A stretch of DNA of 64,000 nt from UBA2357 sp002344625. Lineage in GTDB: Bacteria; Pseudomonadota; Gammaproteobacteria; Burkholderiales; Rhodocyclaceae. Both the position numbers and the translations under genes were made by a program. This document shows, in pieces, positions 40,337-49,904 of this stretch (the first letter of the stretch is position 1; every line of letters begins with the position of its first letter). The notes under the pieces are model-generated. The model did no database searches, had not been told where the DNA came from, and saw only the letters and a list, made by a program, of their open reading frames with translations. The stretch spans positions 62,001 to 126,000 of the forward strand of contig CALKIH010000053.1 of assembly GCA_937995335.1 (NCBI GenBank), written 5' to 3'.

Positions 40337-41169
40337 AGATCCTCCTTGTGGAGCTCCTGCTCGCGCGCTTCTTCGATATGCGGATCGTGCTGGGCCTGCT
40401 CGCGCTCGGCCCCGGCCGGTTCGCCCAGGTAGGCCTCGAGCACCCGCGGGTCGCTGCGCACGGTATGAAAGTCGCCCTGGATCAATACCTTGCCCTCGGC
40501 CATGCAGACCACCGGGTGGCAGAGCTTTTCGATCATCTCCATGTCGTGTTCGATCAGGATGAAGGTGTAGCCGCGTTCGCGGTTGAGGATCTGGATCTTC
40601 TCCTCGAGCTTGCGCAGCAGGGTCCGATTGACGCCCGCGGCGGGCTCGTCCAGCAGCACCAGCTTGGCGTCGGTCATCATCGTGCGGCCAAGCTCGAGGA
40701 GCTTCTTCTGGCCACCGGAAAGATTGCCCGCACGCTCGTCGGTCACATGGGTGAGCTCGAGAAAGGCGAGCGTGTCGACCGCCCGGGCACGCACTTCTTC
40801 TTCGCGCGCGCGGACCTTGCCCCATGCCAGCCAGTTGGCGAACAGGCTTTCGCCGGGCTGGTTCGGCGGCACCATCATCAGGTTCTCGAGCACGGTCAGG
40901 CGATGGAACTCGTGCGGAATCTGGAACGTGCGCACCAACCCCTTGTGGAACAAGGCATCGGTCGATAGCGGAGTCACGTCCTCGCCGAGGAAGCGGATGG
41001 TTCCCGAGCTTGCCTGCAGGGCACCGGCGATGACGCCGAAAAGCGTGGTCTTACCCGCGCCGTTCGGCCCGACCAGACCCAGTATTTCGCCTTTGTTGAC
41101 GCTGAAAGTACAGCCGTCGACGGCTTTGAAGCCACCGAAGGCCTTGACGATGTTGTCCAGTTCGAGCAT
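40333..41169 (-). CDS. livG: ABC transporter ATP-binding protein LivG
   Basis: 278 residues. Walker A GPNGAGKTT, signature LSGGQKKL, Walker B LVLLDEPAAG, H-loop LIEHDM and the family motif GLVRTFQIPHEF. The C-terminal ~25 residues (GAEREQAQHDPHIEEAREQELHKEDL region) are a charged tail beyond the usual end. First gene of the importer operon; a TATAGT box on the minus strand at 41237-41242 is a possible -10. Confidence 0.94.
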   Translation of the reverse strand: MLELDNIVKAFGGFKAVDGCTFSVNKGEILGLVGPNGAGKTTLFGVIAGALQASSGTIRFLGEDVTPLSTDALFHKGLVRTFQIPHEFHRLTVLENLMMVPPNQPGESLFANWLAWGKVRAREEEVRARAVDTLAFLELTHVTDERAGNLSGGQKKLLELGRTMMTDAKLVLLDEPAAGVNRTLLRKLEEKIQILNRERGYTFILIEHDMEMIEKLCHPVVCMAEGKVLIQGDFHTVRSDPRVLEAYLGEPAGAEREQAQHDPHIEEAREQELHKEDL

Positions 41170-41621
41170 TCGGTTCCCGGATCGTTGTTGTTGGTTTCAG
41201 CCTTCCAATGCCTCGGTCAGGCTGCGCCATGGCATGACTATAGCTGCGATTGCGCACCAAGTTACCGGATTTGCGCCTTTGGATAAAGTCCGGGTGAACC
41301 CGGCGGGGCGGCGTTTGCCGGGTTTCCACCGACACCCGCCCAGGCTGCCACGCGGCACGATCAAAGTGCGCCGAAAACCACCGCCACGCACCAGCCAGGC
41401 CGTGCCGACCATGAACGAGGCGGTGGGAATCCGCCAGGGAAGCATGCTAGAGTCCGGTCCGTGGCCGTGTGGCCACCACTGCCCGCGCCCGGCTTCGATT
41501 TCCTGGCCGGCAATTGCGGCGCGCTTTCCATCGCCCCGATCGTCACCAGGCAAACCGCACCGGCGGACGCATCTCAGCGCGGCGCTGAAAAAGTTGCCAC
41601 TATAACCCTGATCACCAATCC
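41170..41621. other. Divergent intergenic region between livG and the PACE gene
   Basis: 452 bases. It should hold both promoters. TATAGT on the minus strand (41237-41242) is about 70 bases ahead of livG. No tRNA, small ORF with a ribosome binding site, or repeat is evident. Confidence 0.4.
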
Positions 41622-42098
41622 GTGCCCCCCGCCAGACCCAAGCTTCGATCGTTTGCCGATCGCTGTCGCCAGATAGCGCTATTCGAGCTTTTCGGGCTGC
41701 TGCTGATCACCCCGCCATTCGCCTGGGCCTCCGGCACACCGCTCGCCGAATCGGCGGTGCTGATGGCGCTTCTCGCACTGATCGCGGCCTTGTGGAACGG
41801 CGCCTACAACACCGCCTTCGACTGGCTGGACGGGCGTCTTTCGGGGCGCACCGCAGACCGGCGCCCGACCCGGTGGCGCGTCGTGCACGCACTCGGCTTC
41901 GAGCTCGGCATGCTCACCCTGACCCTGCCGGTGCTGATGTGGTGGACCGGCATGAGCTGGCTCGAAGCCCTGATCGCGGACCTGGTGCTGGCGGGCACGT
42001 ACGTCGTCTATGCGTTCGTCTTCAATCTTTGCTATGACCGCGTCTTTCCGATCGACCCGAACCACCGCGACGCTGCGACCTGTACCGGCGAGACCTGA
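41622..42098 (+). CDS. PACE-family efflux transporter
   Basis: 158 residues from GTG 41622; no good ribosome binding site is visible, so the start is uncertain. Two bacterial transmembrane pair (BTP) repeats: ALFELFGLLLITPPFAW...LIAALWNGAYNTAFDWLDGR and HALGFELGMLTLTLPVLMWW...YVVYAFVFNLCYDRVFP. Conserved Glu/Asn/Trp/Asp residues of the family are present. PACE proteins (AceI-like) export chlorhexidine and other biocides. murB follows 26 bases later. Confidence 0.85.
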   Translation: MPPARPKLRSFADRCRQIALFELFGLLLITPPFAWASGTPLAESAVLMALLALIAALWNGAYNTAFDWLDGRLSGRTADRRPTRWRVVHALGFELGMLTLTLPVLMWWTGMSWLEALIADLVLAGTYVVYAFVFNLCYDRVFPIDPNHRDAATCTGET

Positions 42099-42124
42099 GC
42101 CCAACCTTGCCCGCCCGCACCTGC

Positions 42125-43183
42125 ATGCCCCCCCCGACCAACCCCGCTCCGCCCGTGCCAGCGCTCGAACACGACGCAGACCTGCAGCCGCTCAACACCT
42201 TCGGCCTGCCGGCGCGCGCGAGTTGCCTGCTCACCATCACCGATCCCGCCCAGCTCGCCCTCCTGCTCGCGGCCGGCGGCAGCGGTTTCGGCCCGGACTC
42301 GCCACGCCTGGTGCTCGGCGGGGGCAGCAACATCGTGCTCCGTGGCGATTTCGACGGCTGGGTCTTCAAGGTCGCGATCCGCGGGCGCAAGCTGGTCGCC
42401 AGCGATGACGAAACCGTCATCGTGGAAGCCGGCGCGGGCGAAAACTGGCATGCGCTGGTGCGCTGGACGCTCGACCGGGGCTGGCCGGGCCTGGAAAACC
42501 TGTCGCTCATTCCCGGCACCGTCGGCGCCGCACCGATTCAGAACATCGGCGCCTACGGCCTGGAGATCGTCGACCGCTTCGACTCGCTCGACGCAGTGTC
42601 GCTCGACGATGGCCGGACGAGGTGCTTTACGCGCGCGGACTGCCGCTTCGGCTACCGCGACAGCGTTTTCAAGCACGCGGAGGCGAGCCGCTGGCTGATC
42701 ACGCGGGTGCGGCTGCGCCTGCCCCGACGATGGCAACCGCTCACACGCTACGCCGACGTCGCCGCCGAACTGGCCGCCCGCGAACTCTCCACGCCGACGG
42801 CGGTACAGATTTCCGACGTGATCGCCACGATTCGCCGGCGCAAGCTGCCCGACCCGGCACTCATCGGCAACGCCGGCAGCTTCTTCAAGAATCCGGTCGT
42901 CGACGCCGCCACCTTGTCACACCTGCTGGCCCACGATCCGGACCTCCCTCACTATCCGCAAGCGGACGGCACGGCCAAGCTCGCGGCGGGTTGGCTCATC
43001 GACCGTTGCGGCTGGAAAGGCAGACGCCTGGGGCCGGTGGGATGCTTCGAGCGCCAGGCGCTGGTGCTGGTGAACCACGGCGGCGCGACCGGGCCGAACG
43101 TGCTCGCGGCGGCGGCGGCCATCCAGGCGGACGTACGGGCCCGCTTTGGCGTCGCGCTGGAGCCGGAGCCGCTATTCGTCTGA
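42125..43183 (+). CDS. murB: UDP-N-acetylenolpyruvoylglucosamine reductase
   Basis: 352 residues. Reduces UDP-GlcNAc-enolpyruvate to UDP-MurNAc with FAD and NADPH, an early step of peptidoglycan synthesis. Landmarks are NTFGLPARA, GGGSNIVL, LSLIPGTVGAAPIQNIGAYG, GNAGSFFKNP (proton-donor Ser) and the C-terminal LEPEPLF with the conserved Glu. This is the E. coli-type (type I) MurB. ATG 42125 is used; a TTG at 42107 would add six residues. Confidence 0.95.
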   Translation: MPPPTNPAPPVPALEHDADLQPLNTFGLPARASCLLTITDPAQLALLLAAGGSGFGPDSPRLVLGGGSNIVLRGDFDGWVFKVAIRGRKLVASDDETVIVEAGAGENWHALVRWTLDRGWPGLENLSLIPGTVGAAPIQNIGAYGLEIVDRFDSLDAVSLDDGRTRCFTRADCRFGYRDSVFKHAEASRWLITRVRLRLPRRWQPLTRYADVAAELAARELSTPTAVQISDVIATIRRRKLPDPALIGNAGSFFKNPVVDAATLSHLLAHDPDLPHYPQADGTAKLAAGWLIDRCGWKGRRLGPVGCFERQALVLVNHGGATGPNVLAAAAAIQADVRARFGVALEPEPLFV

Positions 43184-43202
43184 TGTGCCGCGCCCGCCCC
43201 GC

Positions 43203-44000
43203 TCAGGGCAGGTGGCGTACCTGCATGCAGGCCGCCACGCCGGTCGCGATCGCGGCGGCCATGCGCGCCTGCCGCTCCGGATCGCGCAGCAGCAACTCCT
43301 CGTCGCGATGCTTGATCACACCGGCTTCGAACAACAGCGCCGCCTGCCTGGCACGGTGCAGCACGACCAGGTTGTCGTAGTAGTGCACCGCGTGCAATGG
43401 GTCGGCGTAGGCATGCTTGCGCGCGTTCTTGGTAGTGGCTACGAAGCCGGTCCGCTGCAGTCGCGCGCCCATCGCCGAACCGCACAAGGTACTCAGCCGC
43501 AGCGCCGGGTTACGGTTTGAAACAAACATCGAGTGCCCGGTCCAGGCATCCGAGTAGGTATGCTCCGCGCCTGCGTATTCCCAAGTGCGCAGTTCCCACT
43601 CGCTGACCGAGTCATGATGGATCGACAGGAAGAAATCCGCATCGGGCACCGATTCCGGGCGCGCCGCCAGCGAAGCGATCCGCCCATCGCCGTTGACCAG
43701 AACGGTGTTCAAGCCCAGCCGCCCGAGCGCGGCTGCGACGGCAAGGGCCAGGTCGCGGTTGAACTGCATTTCGCTGCGGCCACGCGCACTGATCGCACCG
43801 GGCGCCGCGACCGTATGGCCGATATCCACGGCAATCAAGGCCTTTCGGAAGTCCACCTCAGCGGCCGCGGCACATCCCGACAATCCCGCCAGCATCGACA
43901 CCGCGACCTGCCGCCATCGCGCCGGGCGGCGTTCGCGCGCCCGTACACAATGCACGGATCGCAACGCCGGAATGCTAGAATCCGGCTCGTCGGGCTTCAT
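43203..44000 (-). CDS. N-acetylmuramoyl-L-alanine amidase (Amidase_3), probable lipoprotein
   Basis: 265 residues. Zinc amidase that cuts the MurNAc-L-Ala bond. Zinc ligands: His in VDIGHT, Glu in GRSEMQFN, His in SIHHDS, and the catalytic Glu in FEAGVIKHRDEE. The N-terminal region has an Arg-rich stretch and a hydrophobic segment ending LSGC, a good lipobox at about residue 40-43, so it is probably an outer-membrane-anchored lipoprotein. Start at ATG 44000 with GGGAGGG ten bases upstream. It converges on murB. Confidence 0.85.
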   Translation of the reverse strand: MKPDEPDSSIPALRSVHCVRARERRPARWRQVAVSMLAGLSGCAAAAEVDFRKALIAVDIGHTVAAPGAISARGRSEMQFNRDLALAVAAALGRLGLNTVLVNGDGRIASLAARPESVPDADFFLSIHHDSVSEWELRTWEYAGAEHTYSDAWTGHSMFVSNRNPALRLSTLCGSAMGARLQRTGFVATTKNARKHAYADPLHAVHYYDNLVVLHRARQAALLFEAGVIKHRDEELLLRDPERQARMAAAIATGVAACMQVRHLP

Positions 44001-44037
44001 ATGAAATCATCCCTCCCATGTCTTCAAGGGGCGTTGA

Positions 44038-44670
44038 ATGTCTTCCCGCATTATCCCGCTTCTTTCACTCTGGCTGGCGCTTGCGCTGCCGGGCCCGGTG
44101 CTCGCGAGCGATGCACGCGCACTGGTCGAAAGAGCCTCGGCCGACCCGCAACTACATGCCAGCCTCGCCGAGTCGGGCAAGAAGGCCGCCGCGTTCTGTA
44201 TGAACTGCCATGGCGAAACCGGCAACAGCACGCTGCCGGACGTGCCCAATCTGGCAGGCCAGCATCCTGCCTACGTACTCGACCAGATCGAAGCCTTTCT
44301 GGCCGGCCGGCGCAAGAACGATTTCATGCAAGGCCTGATGAAAGTGCTCAGTGAAGAAGAGAAGGCAACCATCGCCCTGTTTTTCGCCAGCGCGGAGCCG
44401 GTGCCCGCGGTCGCGCAGGCAGGGCCCAAAGCACGCGACGGGGCCGCGCACTTCACCGAGCTCTGTGCGCGCTGCCACCGCGCGGATGCGGGCGGCGAAG
44501 CCTCCTTTCCGCGCCTGGCCGGACAACAACCCGAGTACCTGCGATTGAGCCTGAAACGCTATCTCGACATGTCGGGAGAGCGGCTCTACCCGCCCATGAC
44601 CGGCGCGGTGCGGACCCTCGGCGCGGACCGCATCGACGCGGTCGTCGACTACCTGAGCAGCATGCACTAG
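44038..44670 (+). CDS. Dihaem cytochrome c4
   Basis: 210 residues with a signal peptide ending PGPVLAS. Two haem c sites: CMNCH (54-58) and CARCH (143-147), each followed by a distal Met region (LPDVPNLAGQ and FPRLAGQQPEYL). Length and two-lobe layout match cytochrome c4, a periplasmic electron carrier to terminal oxidases. It is divergently arranged with the amidase, 37 bases apart. Confidence 0.92.
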   Translation: MSSRIIPLLSLWLALALPGPVLASDARALVERASADPQLHASLAESGKKAAAFCMNCHGETGNSTLPDVPNLAGQHPAYVLDQIEAFLAGRRKNDFMQGLMKVLSEEEKATIALFFASAEPVPAVAQAGPKARDGAAHFTELCARCHRADAGGEASFPRLAGQQPEYLRLSLKRYLDMSGERLYPPMTGAVRTLGADRIDAVVDYLSSMH

Positions 44671-44679
44671 GCATCCCGA

Positions 44680-45297
44680 ATGCAGTCCAGCCCATTTCAT
44701 GGGTCATACAATCCCTCGTCACTCTCACTGCCGCCGATGCCCGTGCAACTCTTGATTGCGATGCTGCGCAGCCCGGGCTCGACCGGCTCGCTCGTGCCTT
44801 CCTCCCGTTATCTTGCCAACGCGATGGCCAACTCGGCAGCGGGGGCCGAACGCCTGATCGAGCTCGGGGCGGGCACCGGACCGGTGACCGCCGCCCTCCT
44901 CAGCCGCTGGCCGGGGATCCCCTTGATGGCGGTCGAGCTGCAACCCCGGCTGGCCCATCGATTGCAGCGCCACTACCCCGACGTCGATGTCAGGCAGGCG
45001 ACGGCCAAGGAGGTGGTCGATGCCCATATCGACGCGCCCGGCCGGATCGTGCTGGTTTCGAGCCTGCCCTTCCGCTCGCTGCCGGCCGACGTCGCCGCGG
45101 ATACCGCCGCGAGCCTGTGTAGCTTTCTCGCGCGCTCGCCCGAGCGTCGCCTGATCCAGTTTACCTACCAGCCACGCGCACCCTTCAAGCCGCAACCCGG
45201 GCTGCGCTGGCGCCGCCTCACCACGATCTGGCGCAACACGCCGCCGGCCGGCGTCTGGGAGCTGCAGCTCGATCATGCGGCGCACCGGGACGTCTGA
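44680..45297 (+). CDS. SAM-dependent methyltransferase, phospholipid methyltransferase-like
   Basis: 205 residues as drawn. SAM motif LIELGAGTGPVT and MAVELQPRL, preceded by GSTGSLVPSSRYLANAM, the start typical of PmtA/KsgA-like small methyltransferases. It may methylate phosphatidylethanolamine, but similar proteins are annotated only as methyltransferases. An ATG at 44737 would give 186 residues and a more typical N-terminus; neither start has a clear ribosome binding site. It starts nine bases after the cytochrome c4 stop. Confidence 0.75.
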   Translation: MQSSPFHGSYNPSSLSLPPMPVQLLIAMLRSPGSTGSLVPSSRYLANAMANSAAGAERLIELGAGTGPVTAALLSRWPGIPLMAVELQPRLAHRLQRHYPDVDVRQATAKEVVDAHIDAPGRIVLVSSLPFRSLPADVAADTAASLCSFLARSPERRLIQFTYQPRAPFKPQPGLRWRRLTTIWRNTPPAGVWELQLDHAAHRDV

Positions 45298-45300
45298 GCT

Positions 45301-48300
45301 TCAATCAACCGCGCGGTCGCGCTCGGCGAGCCATTTCTCGCTCCAGAACGACGCCGGGCGAGGCCGCCCGAAGAGGTAGCCCTGCAGCAGGTCGCAGTCA
45401 TGGGCAACCATGAGATCGCGCTGGCCGACGGTTTCCACCCCTTCGGCCACGACCTGCAACCCCAGGCTGTGCGCCAGCGCGAGCGTCGCGATGCTGATCG
45501 CGGCATCGTTGCCATCCGCCTCCACGTCCGCCACGAACGCACGATCGAGCTTGAGCACTTGCAGCGGGAGGCGCCGCAGGTAGGCCAGTGACGAGTATCC
45601 GGTGCCGAAGTCGTCGATCGCGATCGACACCCCGAGCTTCCGCAGTGCGTGCAAGCGCTCGATCGACAGTTCCGGCTCGTGCATCGCCGCCGATTCGGTG
45701 ATCTCGAGCTCGAGATCACCCTCGCCCAAGCCGTTGTCCGCCATCGCGGCACGCACCTGCTCCACCAGTTGCGCCGACCGCAACTGCCGGGGCGCAACAT
45801 TCACCGCCATGCTCAGGCCCCGGAAACCCTCCGCCCGCCAGCATGCATGCTGGCGGCACGCTTCCTGGAGCACCCACAATCCGATCACGTCGATGAGCCC
45901 GGTCTCCTCGGCGATCGGAATGAAACGCTCGGGCAGGATGAGTCCGTGCACGGGATGCTGCCAGCGCAACAAGGCCTCGACTCCCATGACTTTCTGGTCG
46001 TGGGCCCGCACCTTGGGCTGATAATGGAGCGACAGCTGCTTCGCGGTGATCGCGGTGCGCAGATCGCGCTCCATCTCCATCCGCTCAGCCGCGAGCGCGT
46101 TCATGCGCGCGGTGAAGTACTGGATGTTGTTGCGGCCACGGTCCTTGGCGTGATACATGGCGGTATCGGCATTGCGCACCAGGGTTTCGGCATCGGTGCC
46201 GTCGCCCGGGAAAAGGCTGATGCCGATGCTGGGCGAGGTATGCAGTATCAGCCCATGGATCTCGAACGGTTCGGAGACCGAGGCCAGGATCTTGGTCGCC
46301 ACGGCGGTGATGTCGGTCGCCGCCGCGAAGCCGGTCAGCACCACCACGAATTCGTCCCCCCCTTGGCGCGCGACGATGTCCGATTCGCGGACGCAGGCGG
46401 TCAGCCTGCGCGCGACACTGACCAGCAACAGGTCGCCGATGTGATGGCCGAGCGAATCGTTGATCACCTTGAACCGATCGAGGTCGATGAACATCACCGC
46501 CAGTTGCCCCTGATCGCGCCGCGCCGCCAGCAGCGCCTGGGCCAGGCGGCCTTCGAGGTTGTAGCGATTGAACAGGCCGGTCAGTGCGTCGTGATGGGCC
46601 AGATGCCTGATCCGGTCTTCGGCGGCCTTGCGCTCGCGAATGTCGGTGAAGCTCGCGATGTGATGGGTGGTGGCGCCCGAGCCGTCGCGAATGGCCGAGA
46701 TGGCCGCCCATTTGGGGTACACGCCGCCGTCCTTGTGCCGATCCCACAATTCCCCCTGCCAGAATCCCTTTTCGTCCAGCGACGACCACAGGCTGCGATA
46801 AGTCTCGCGCGTCGTGCGGCACGACGCGAGCACGCTCGGATCCTGCCCGCCGAGGTCTTCCAGCGTATAGCCGGTATGCCGGGTGAACGCCGGGTTGATC
46901 GCGATGATGCGATTGTCGCGGTCGGTGACCAGGATCGCCTCGCCGCTGTGCTCGAAAATCTTCGCGTACAGGTGCAAGGCATGCTCGGCGTGCTTGCGTG
47001 CGGTGATGTCCTTGAAAACCGACAACACCTCGCCGTTGGGCAGGCGCATGATCTCGTGGTCTATCCACGACGCCAGATGGTCGCCATCGTAATGGGTGAG
47101 CGCCAGCGCCTCGGTCACGCCCGAGCGCGCCACCCGCTGCGTGACCGCGCGTATCCGGGCGGTATCGCCGGCCTTGAAGAGTTCGGTGATCGATCGCCCC
47201 ACGACCTCGGTGCGGATCTTTCCGGTGATCATTTCGGCGGCACGGTTGATGTCGACCACCGCGAAGTCCTGCCCGTCCTCGCCCGCCCGGCAAAGCACGA
47301 CGCCGTCGTTCATGCTGCCGAACATCGCCCGGTAGCGCGCCTCCTGCTCCTTGATCAGCGCCTCGGCGCGAAAGAAGCGCTGCCCGAGCAGCAACGCGGC
47401 CCCGCCCGACAGCAGCAGGAAAGTGCCGAACGCGGACAAGGTGAGCCATGCGGCCTGGCGCGCCGGCAGGAAGACTTCGGCCGAGTCCATCTTGACCACC
47501 ATGCCCCATTGCAGCGACGGCAGATAGCGCCACGCGGCCACGACGTCTACGCCCGCATCGTCGCGCGTGACGCCGTATCCGTGCCCGCCCGCCAGGGCAC
47601 GCTGCATCGGCGCGGCGACCTGTTCGAACGGCGAACGATGACGATAGGCCGCATCGGCAATCCTGGCGAGCGGGCCGGTGTACAGCACCTCGTCGCCCAT
47701 GCGCCGGGCCACGACGGTTTCGCCGCTGCGCCCCAGCCCGGTACGGTCGGATACGACGGGCGTGAGCGCCTCGAGGTTGAGTTGCAGCGCGAGTGCGCCA
47801 AGCGGTTCATGGCCCTGATAGATCGGCGTGACCAGGAAGCCCGCGACCTCTCCGCCCGATGCCATGTAGGGCTCCATCGCGGTCAGGTCGGTCTGCAGCG
47901 AGACCATGGCCTGCCTGAATCCCTCCGCGAGCCCGCTGGCGGTATAGGGGCCGGTGACGAGACTGGTTCCAAGATCGGATTCGCGCCGCACCGAGAAGAC
48001 GATGTTGCCGTGTCGGTCGATCAGCAGCAGGTCGTGATAGGCGCTGGACTGCATCAGCATCGCCAACGCCGGCCGCAAATGCTCGGCATTCTCGCGCGTG
48101 GCCTGCAACCCTCCGCGCTCGAAATCGGCCGACAGCAGGGACAAAGCATTGTGTACGAGCCCGAGCTGACCATAAGTGCGCACGTCTTCGATGCGCTCAT
48201 GCACATAGGCATCGACCTGATCGGCCTTCTTGTCGGCGATCGACGACACCTCCTGCAGCACCGCCGTGGTCAGCGCCTGCTCGATCGCGCCGAGATAAAA

Positions 48301-48381
48301 CCACGCCAGGCCGGCAAGCGGCAACACGCCCACGATCAGAAATCCGAGCAGCAAGCGGGTTCGCAGGCCCAGCGCCCTCAT
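45301..48381 (-). CDS. Membrane c-di-GMP protein (Cache-PAS-PAS-GGDEF-EAL)
   Basis: 1026 residues from ATG 48381, which overlaps the stop of the upstream binding-protein gene (ATGA); a much longer reading to 48795 would run through that gene. Transmembrane helix at 6-30, periplasmic dCache region to about 300, second helix near 305-330, two PAS domains, GGDEF (GGDEF at 674-678 with RxxD inhibitory site RESD upstream) and EAL (EALLR at 802-806, DDFGTGYSSL present). Both catalytic motifs are intact. Coupled to the UrtA-like protein, which probably supplies its signal (inference). Confidence 0.93.
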   Translation of the reverse strand: MRALGLRTRLLLGFLIVGVLPLAGLAWFYLGAIEQALTTAVLQEVSSIADKKADQVDAYVHERIEDVRTYGQLGLVHNALSLLSADFERGGLQATRENAEHLRPALAMLMQSSAYHDLLLIDRHGNIVFSVRRESDLGTSLVTGPYTASGLAEGFRQAMVSLQTDLTAMEPYMASGGEVAGFLVTPIYQGHEPLGALALQLNLEALTPVVSDRTGLGRSGETVVARRMGDEVLYTGPLARIADAAYRHRSPFEQVAAPMQRALAGGHGYGVTRDDAGVDVVAAWRYLPSLQWGMVVKMDSAEVFLPARQAAWLTLSAFGTFLLLSGGAALLLGQRFFRAEALIKEQEARYRAMFGSMNDGVVLCRAGEDGQDFAVVDINRAAEMITGKIRTEVVGRSITELFKAGDTARIRAVTQRVARSGVTEALALTHYDGDHLASWIDHEIMRLPNGEVLSVFKDITARKHAEHALHLYAKIFEHSGEAILVTDRDNRIIAINPAFTRHTGYTLEDLGGQDPSVLASCRTTRETYRSLWSSLDEKGFWQGELWDRHKDGGVYPKWAAISAIRDGSGATTHHIASFTDIRERKAAEDRIRHLAHHDALTGLFNRYNLEGRLAQALLAARRDQGQLAVMFIDLDRFKVINDSLGHHIGDLLLVSVARRLTACVRESDIVARQGGDEFVVVLTGFAAATDITAVATKILASVSEPFEIHGLILHTSPSIGISLFPGDGTDAETLVRNADTAMYHAKDRGRNNIQYFTARMNALAAERMEMERDLRTAITAKQLSLHYQPKVRAHDQKVMGVEALLRWQHPVHGLILPERFIPIAEETGLIDVIGLWVLQEACRQHACWRAEGFRGLSMAVNVAPRQLRSAQLVEQVRAAMADNGLGEGDLELEITESAAMHEPELSIERLHALRKLGVSIAIDDFGTGYSSLAYLRRLPLQVLKLDRAFVADVEADGNDAAISIATLALAHSLGLQVVAEGVETVGQRDLMVAHDCDLLQGYLFGRPRPASFWSEKWLAERDRAVD

Positions 48382-49607
48382 CGACCGCTCTCCCGGATAC
48401 TCTGCTCGAGCGCGTCCACCATCGCGCGCCATTCGTCGCGGCTGCGATATACCGGGAACGGCGACGGCCGCAGGAGCCGGGCCGAAGACTCGACGAGATC
48501 GAACTGTCCGTCGGGCCGGGCTTGCCCGATCCGCAGCGGGCGCCACACGTGGCGCGTACCCGAATCGACCGCGACCACGCCCGAGGGGCCTGGCAGACTC
48601 TGGCGCACGATGCTGCGGTTGACGTCGTCCGGCGCGTCGCTGTTGGCCATGTACACGGCACTGGCCCATAGCCTCACGCCGTTGTAGCTGGCTTCGATCG
48701 GGTCGCTGGTCACCCGCTCGGCGCCGAAACGCTGGCGGAATGCGCTCACGAACGCCTGATTCGCCGGACTGTCGAGGCTCTGGAAATAACCCCACACGGT
48801 GTAGTGCGCCGGATGGAACAGTTCGGGGCCCATCGACTGCAACTCGGGCTCCGCGACGCTGAACGACACGACCGGGGTCGTCACGCCGCGCGACTTGAGC
48901 GCCTTGAAGAAATGCCGGTTGCTGTCGCCGTTGATGGTGTTGATCACGACGGCGGGCGCGCGCGCGACGATCTCGTCGACGATCGGGCCGAAATCGCTGG
49001 CGCCCAGCGGCAGGTAGCGCTCGCCCGCCACCACGCCCGCAACCGCGCCCACCATGTCGCCGATCACCATATTGGCCGCACGCGGAAAGATGTAGTCCGA
49101 GCCGACCAGGAAAACGCGGGTACCGAACCTGTCCAAGGCCCAGCGCGCACCCGGTACGATCTGCTGGTTGGGCGCGGCCCCGGTGTAGATGATGTGGGCC
49201 GACTGCTCCAGCCCTTCATATTGCAAGGGATAGAACAGCAGATGCCGGGCCGCCTCGACTACCGGCTTGACGGCCTTGCGGCACGCCGATGTCCAGCATC
49301 CGAACAACACCCTGACACCTTCGGTCTCGATCAGGCGGCGCGCTTCCGTGGCGAAGACCGCCGGGTCGGAACGTCCGTCGCCCAGCACGATCTCAAGCGG
49401 GCGCCCGAGCAGCCCGCCACCAGCATTGATCTCTTCAACCGCCAGACGAACGGCGTCGATCAAGGGCAGTTCACTATCGGCCATCGGACCGGACTGCGAA
49501 TGCAGGACACCGATCCGGATCGGCGCATCATCGCGCTCCCGCCCGCCCACAACCGCGAGAACGGCCAGCACGGCCACGATGGCGAGCACGAACAGCGCCT
49601 TACGCAC
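48378..49607 (-). CDS. UrtA/AmiC-like periplasmic binding protein
   Basis: 409 residues. A hydrophobic N-terminus (MRKALFVLAIVAVLAVLAVVGG) acts as signal peptide or anchor. The Peripla_BP_5 fold shows IRIGVLHSQSGPMADSELPLIDAVRLAVEEINAGGGLLGRPLE and LFGCWTSACRKAVKPV, close to urea/short-amide binding proteins (UrtA, FmdD, AmiC). No permease or ATPase gene is nearby. Its last bases overlap the GGDEF-EAL gene, so a sensory role for that protein is more likely than transport. Confidence 0.88.
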   Translation of the reverse strand: MRKALFVLAIVAVLAVLAVVGGRERDDAPIRIGVLHSQSGPMADSELPLIDAVRLAVEEINAGGGLLGRPLEIVLGDGRSDPAVFATEARRLIETEGVRVLFGCWTSACRKAVKPVVEAARHLLFYPLQYEGLEQSAHIIYTGAAPNQQIVPGARWALDRFGTRVFLVGSDYIFPRAANMVIGDMVGAVAGVVAGERYLPLGASDFGPIVDEIVARAPAVVINTINGDSNRHFFKALKSRGVTTPVVSFSVAEPELQSMGPELFHPAHYTVWGYFQSLDSPANQAFVSAFRQRFGAERVTSDPIEASYNGVRLWASAVYMANSDAPDDVNRSIVRQSLPGPSGVVAVDSGTRHVWRPLRIGQARPDGQFDLVESSARLLRPSPFPVYRSRDEWRAMVDALEQSIRESGR

Positions 49608-49904
49608 CCGTCACCCATCCGCAGCAGAAAACGACGATCCGGCGCGACCCGGCCACGGCGGCCCTGCCGCCTAACCGATTCGCACCTTCTTCACAACCAC
49701 CGGCACGACCTGCAACGTCACGACGCGTGCGCACCGGCCTGCAAGCGGCGCACGACGCCGGGAGTACGAAAAACATAGGCTGACCTTTGGGCCTCCCCTT
49801 TTCGCCAATATAACACCGGCCGGCAAGCGTGCAGGCCGCGGCCGGTCCGATTCAGGCAGGCGCGGGCGCGCTTGCCGGGGAGGCGAGGAGGGGCGACCGC
49901 GCCG

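Noticed and set aside
41170..41621. tRNA or small RNA gene in this gap
   Set aside because: No T-loop sequence, cloverleaf arms or terminator were found.
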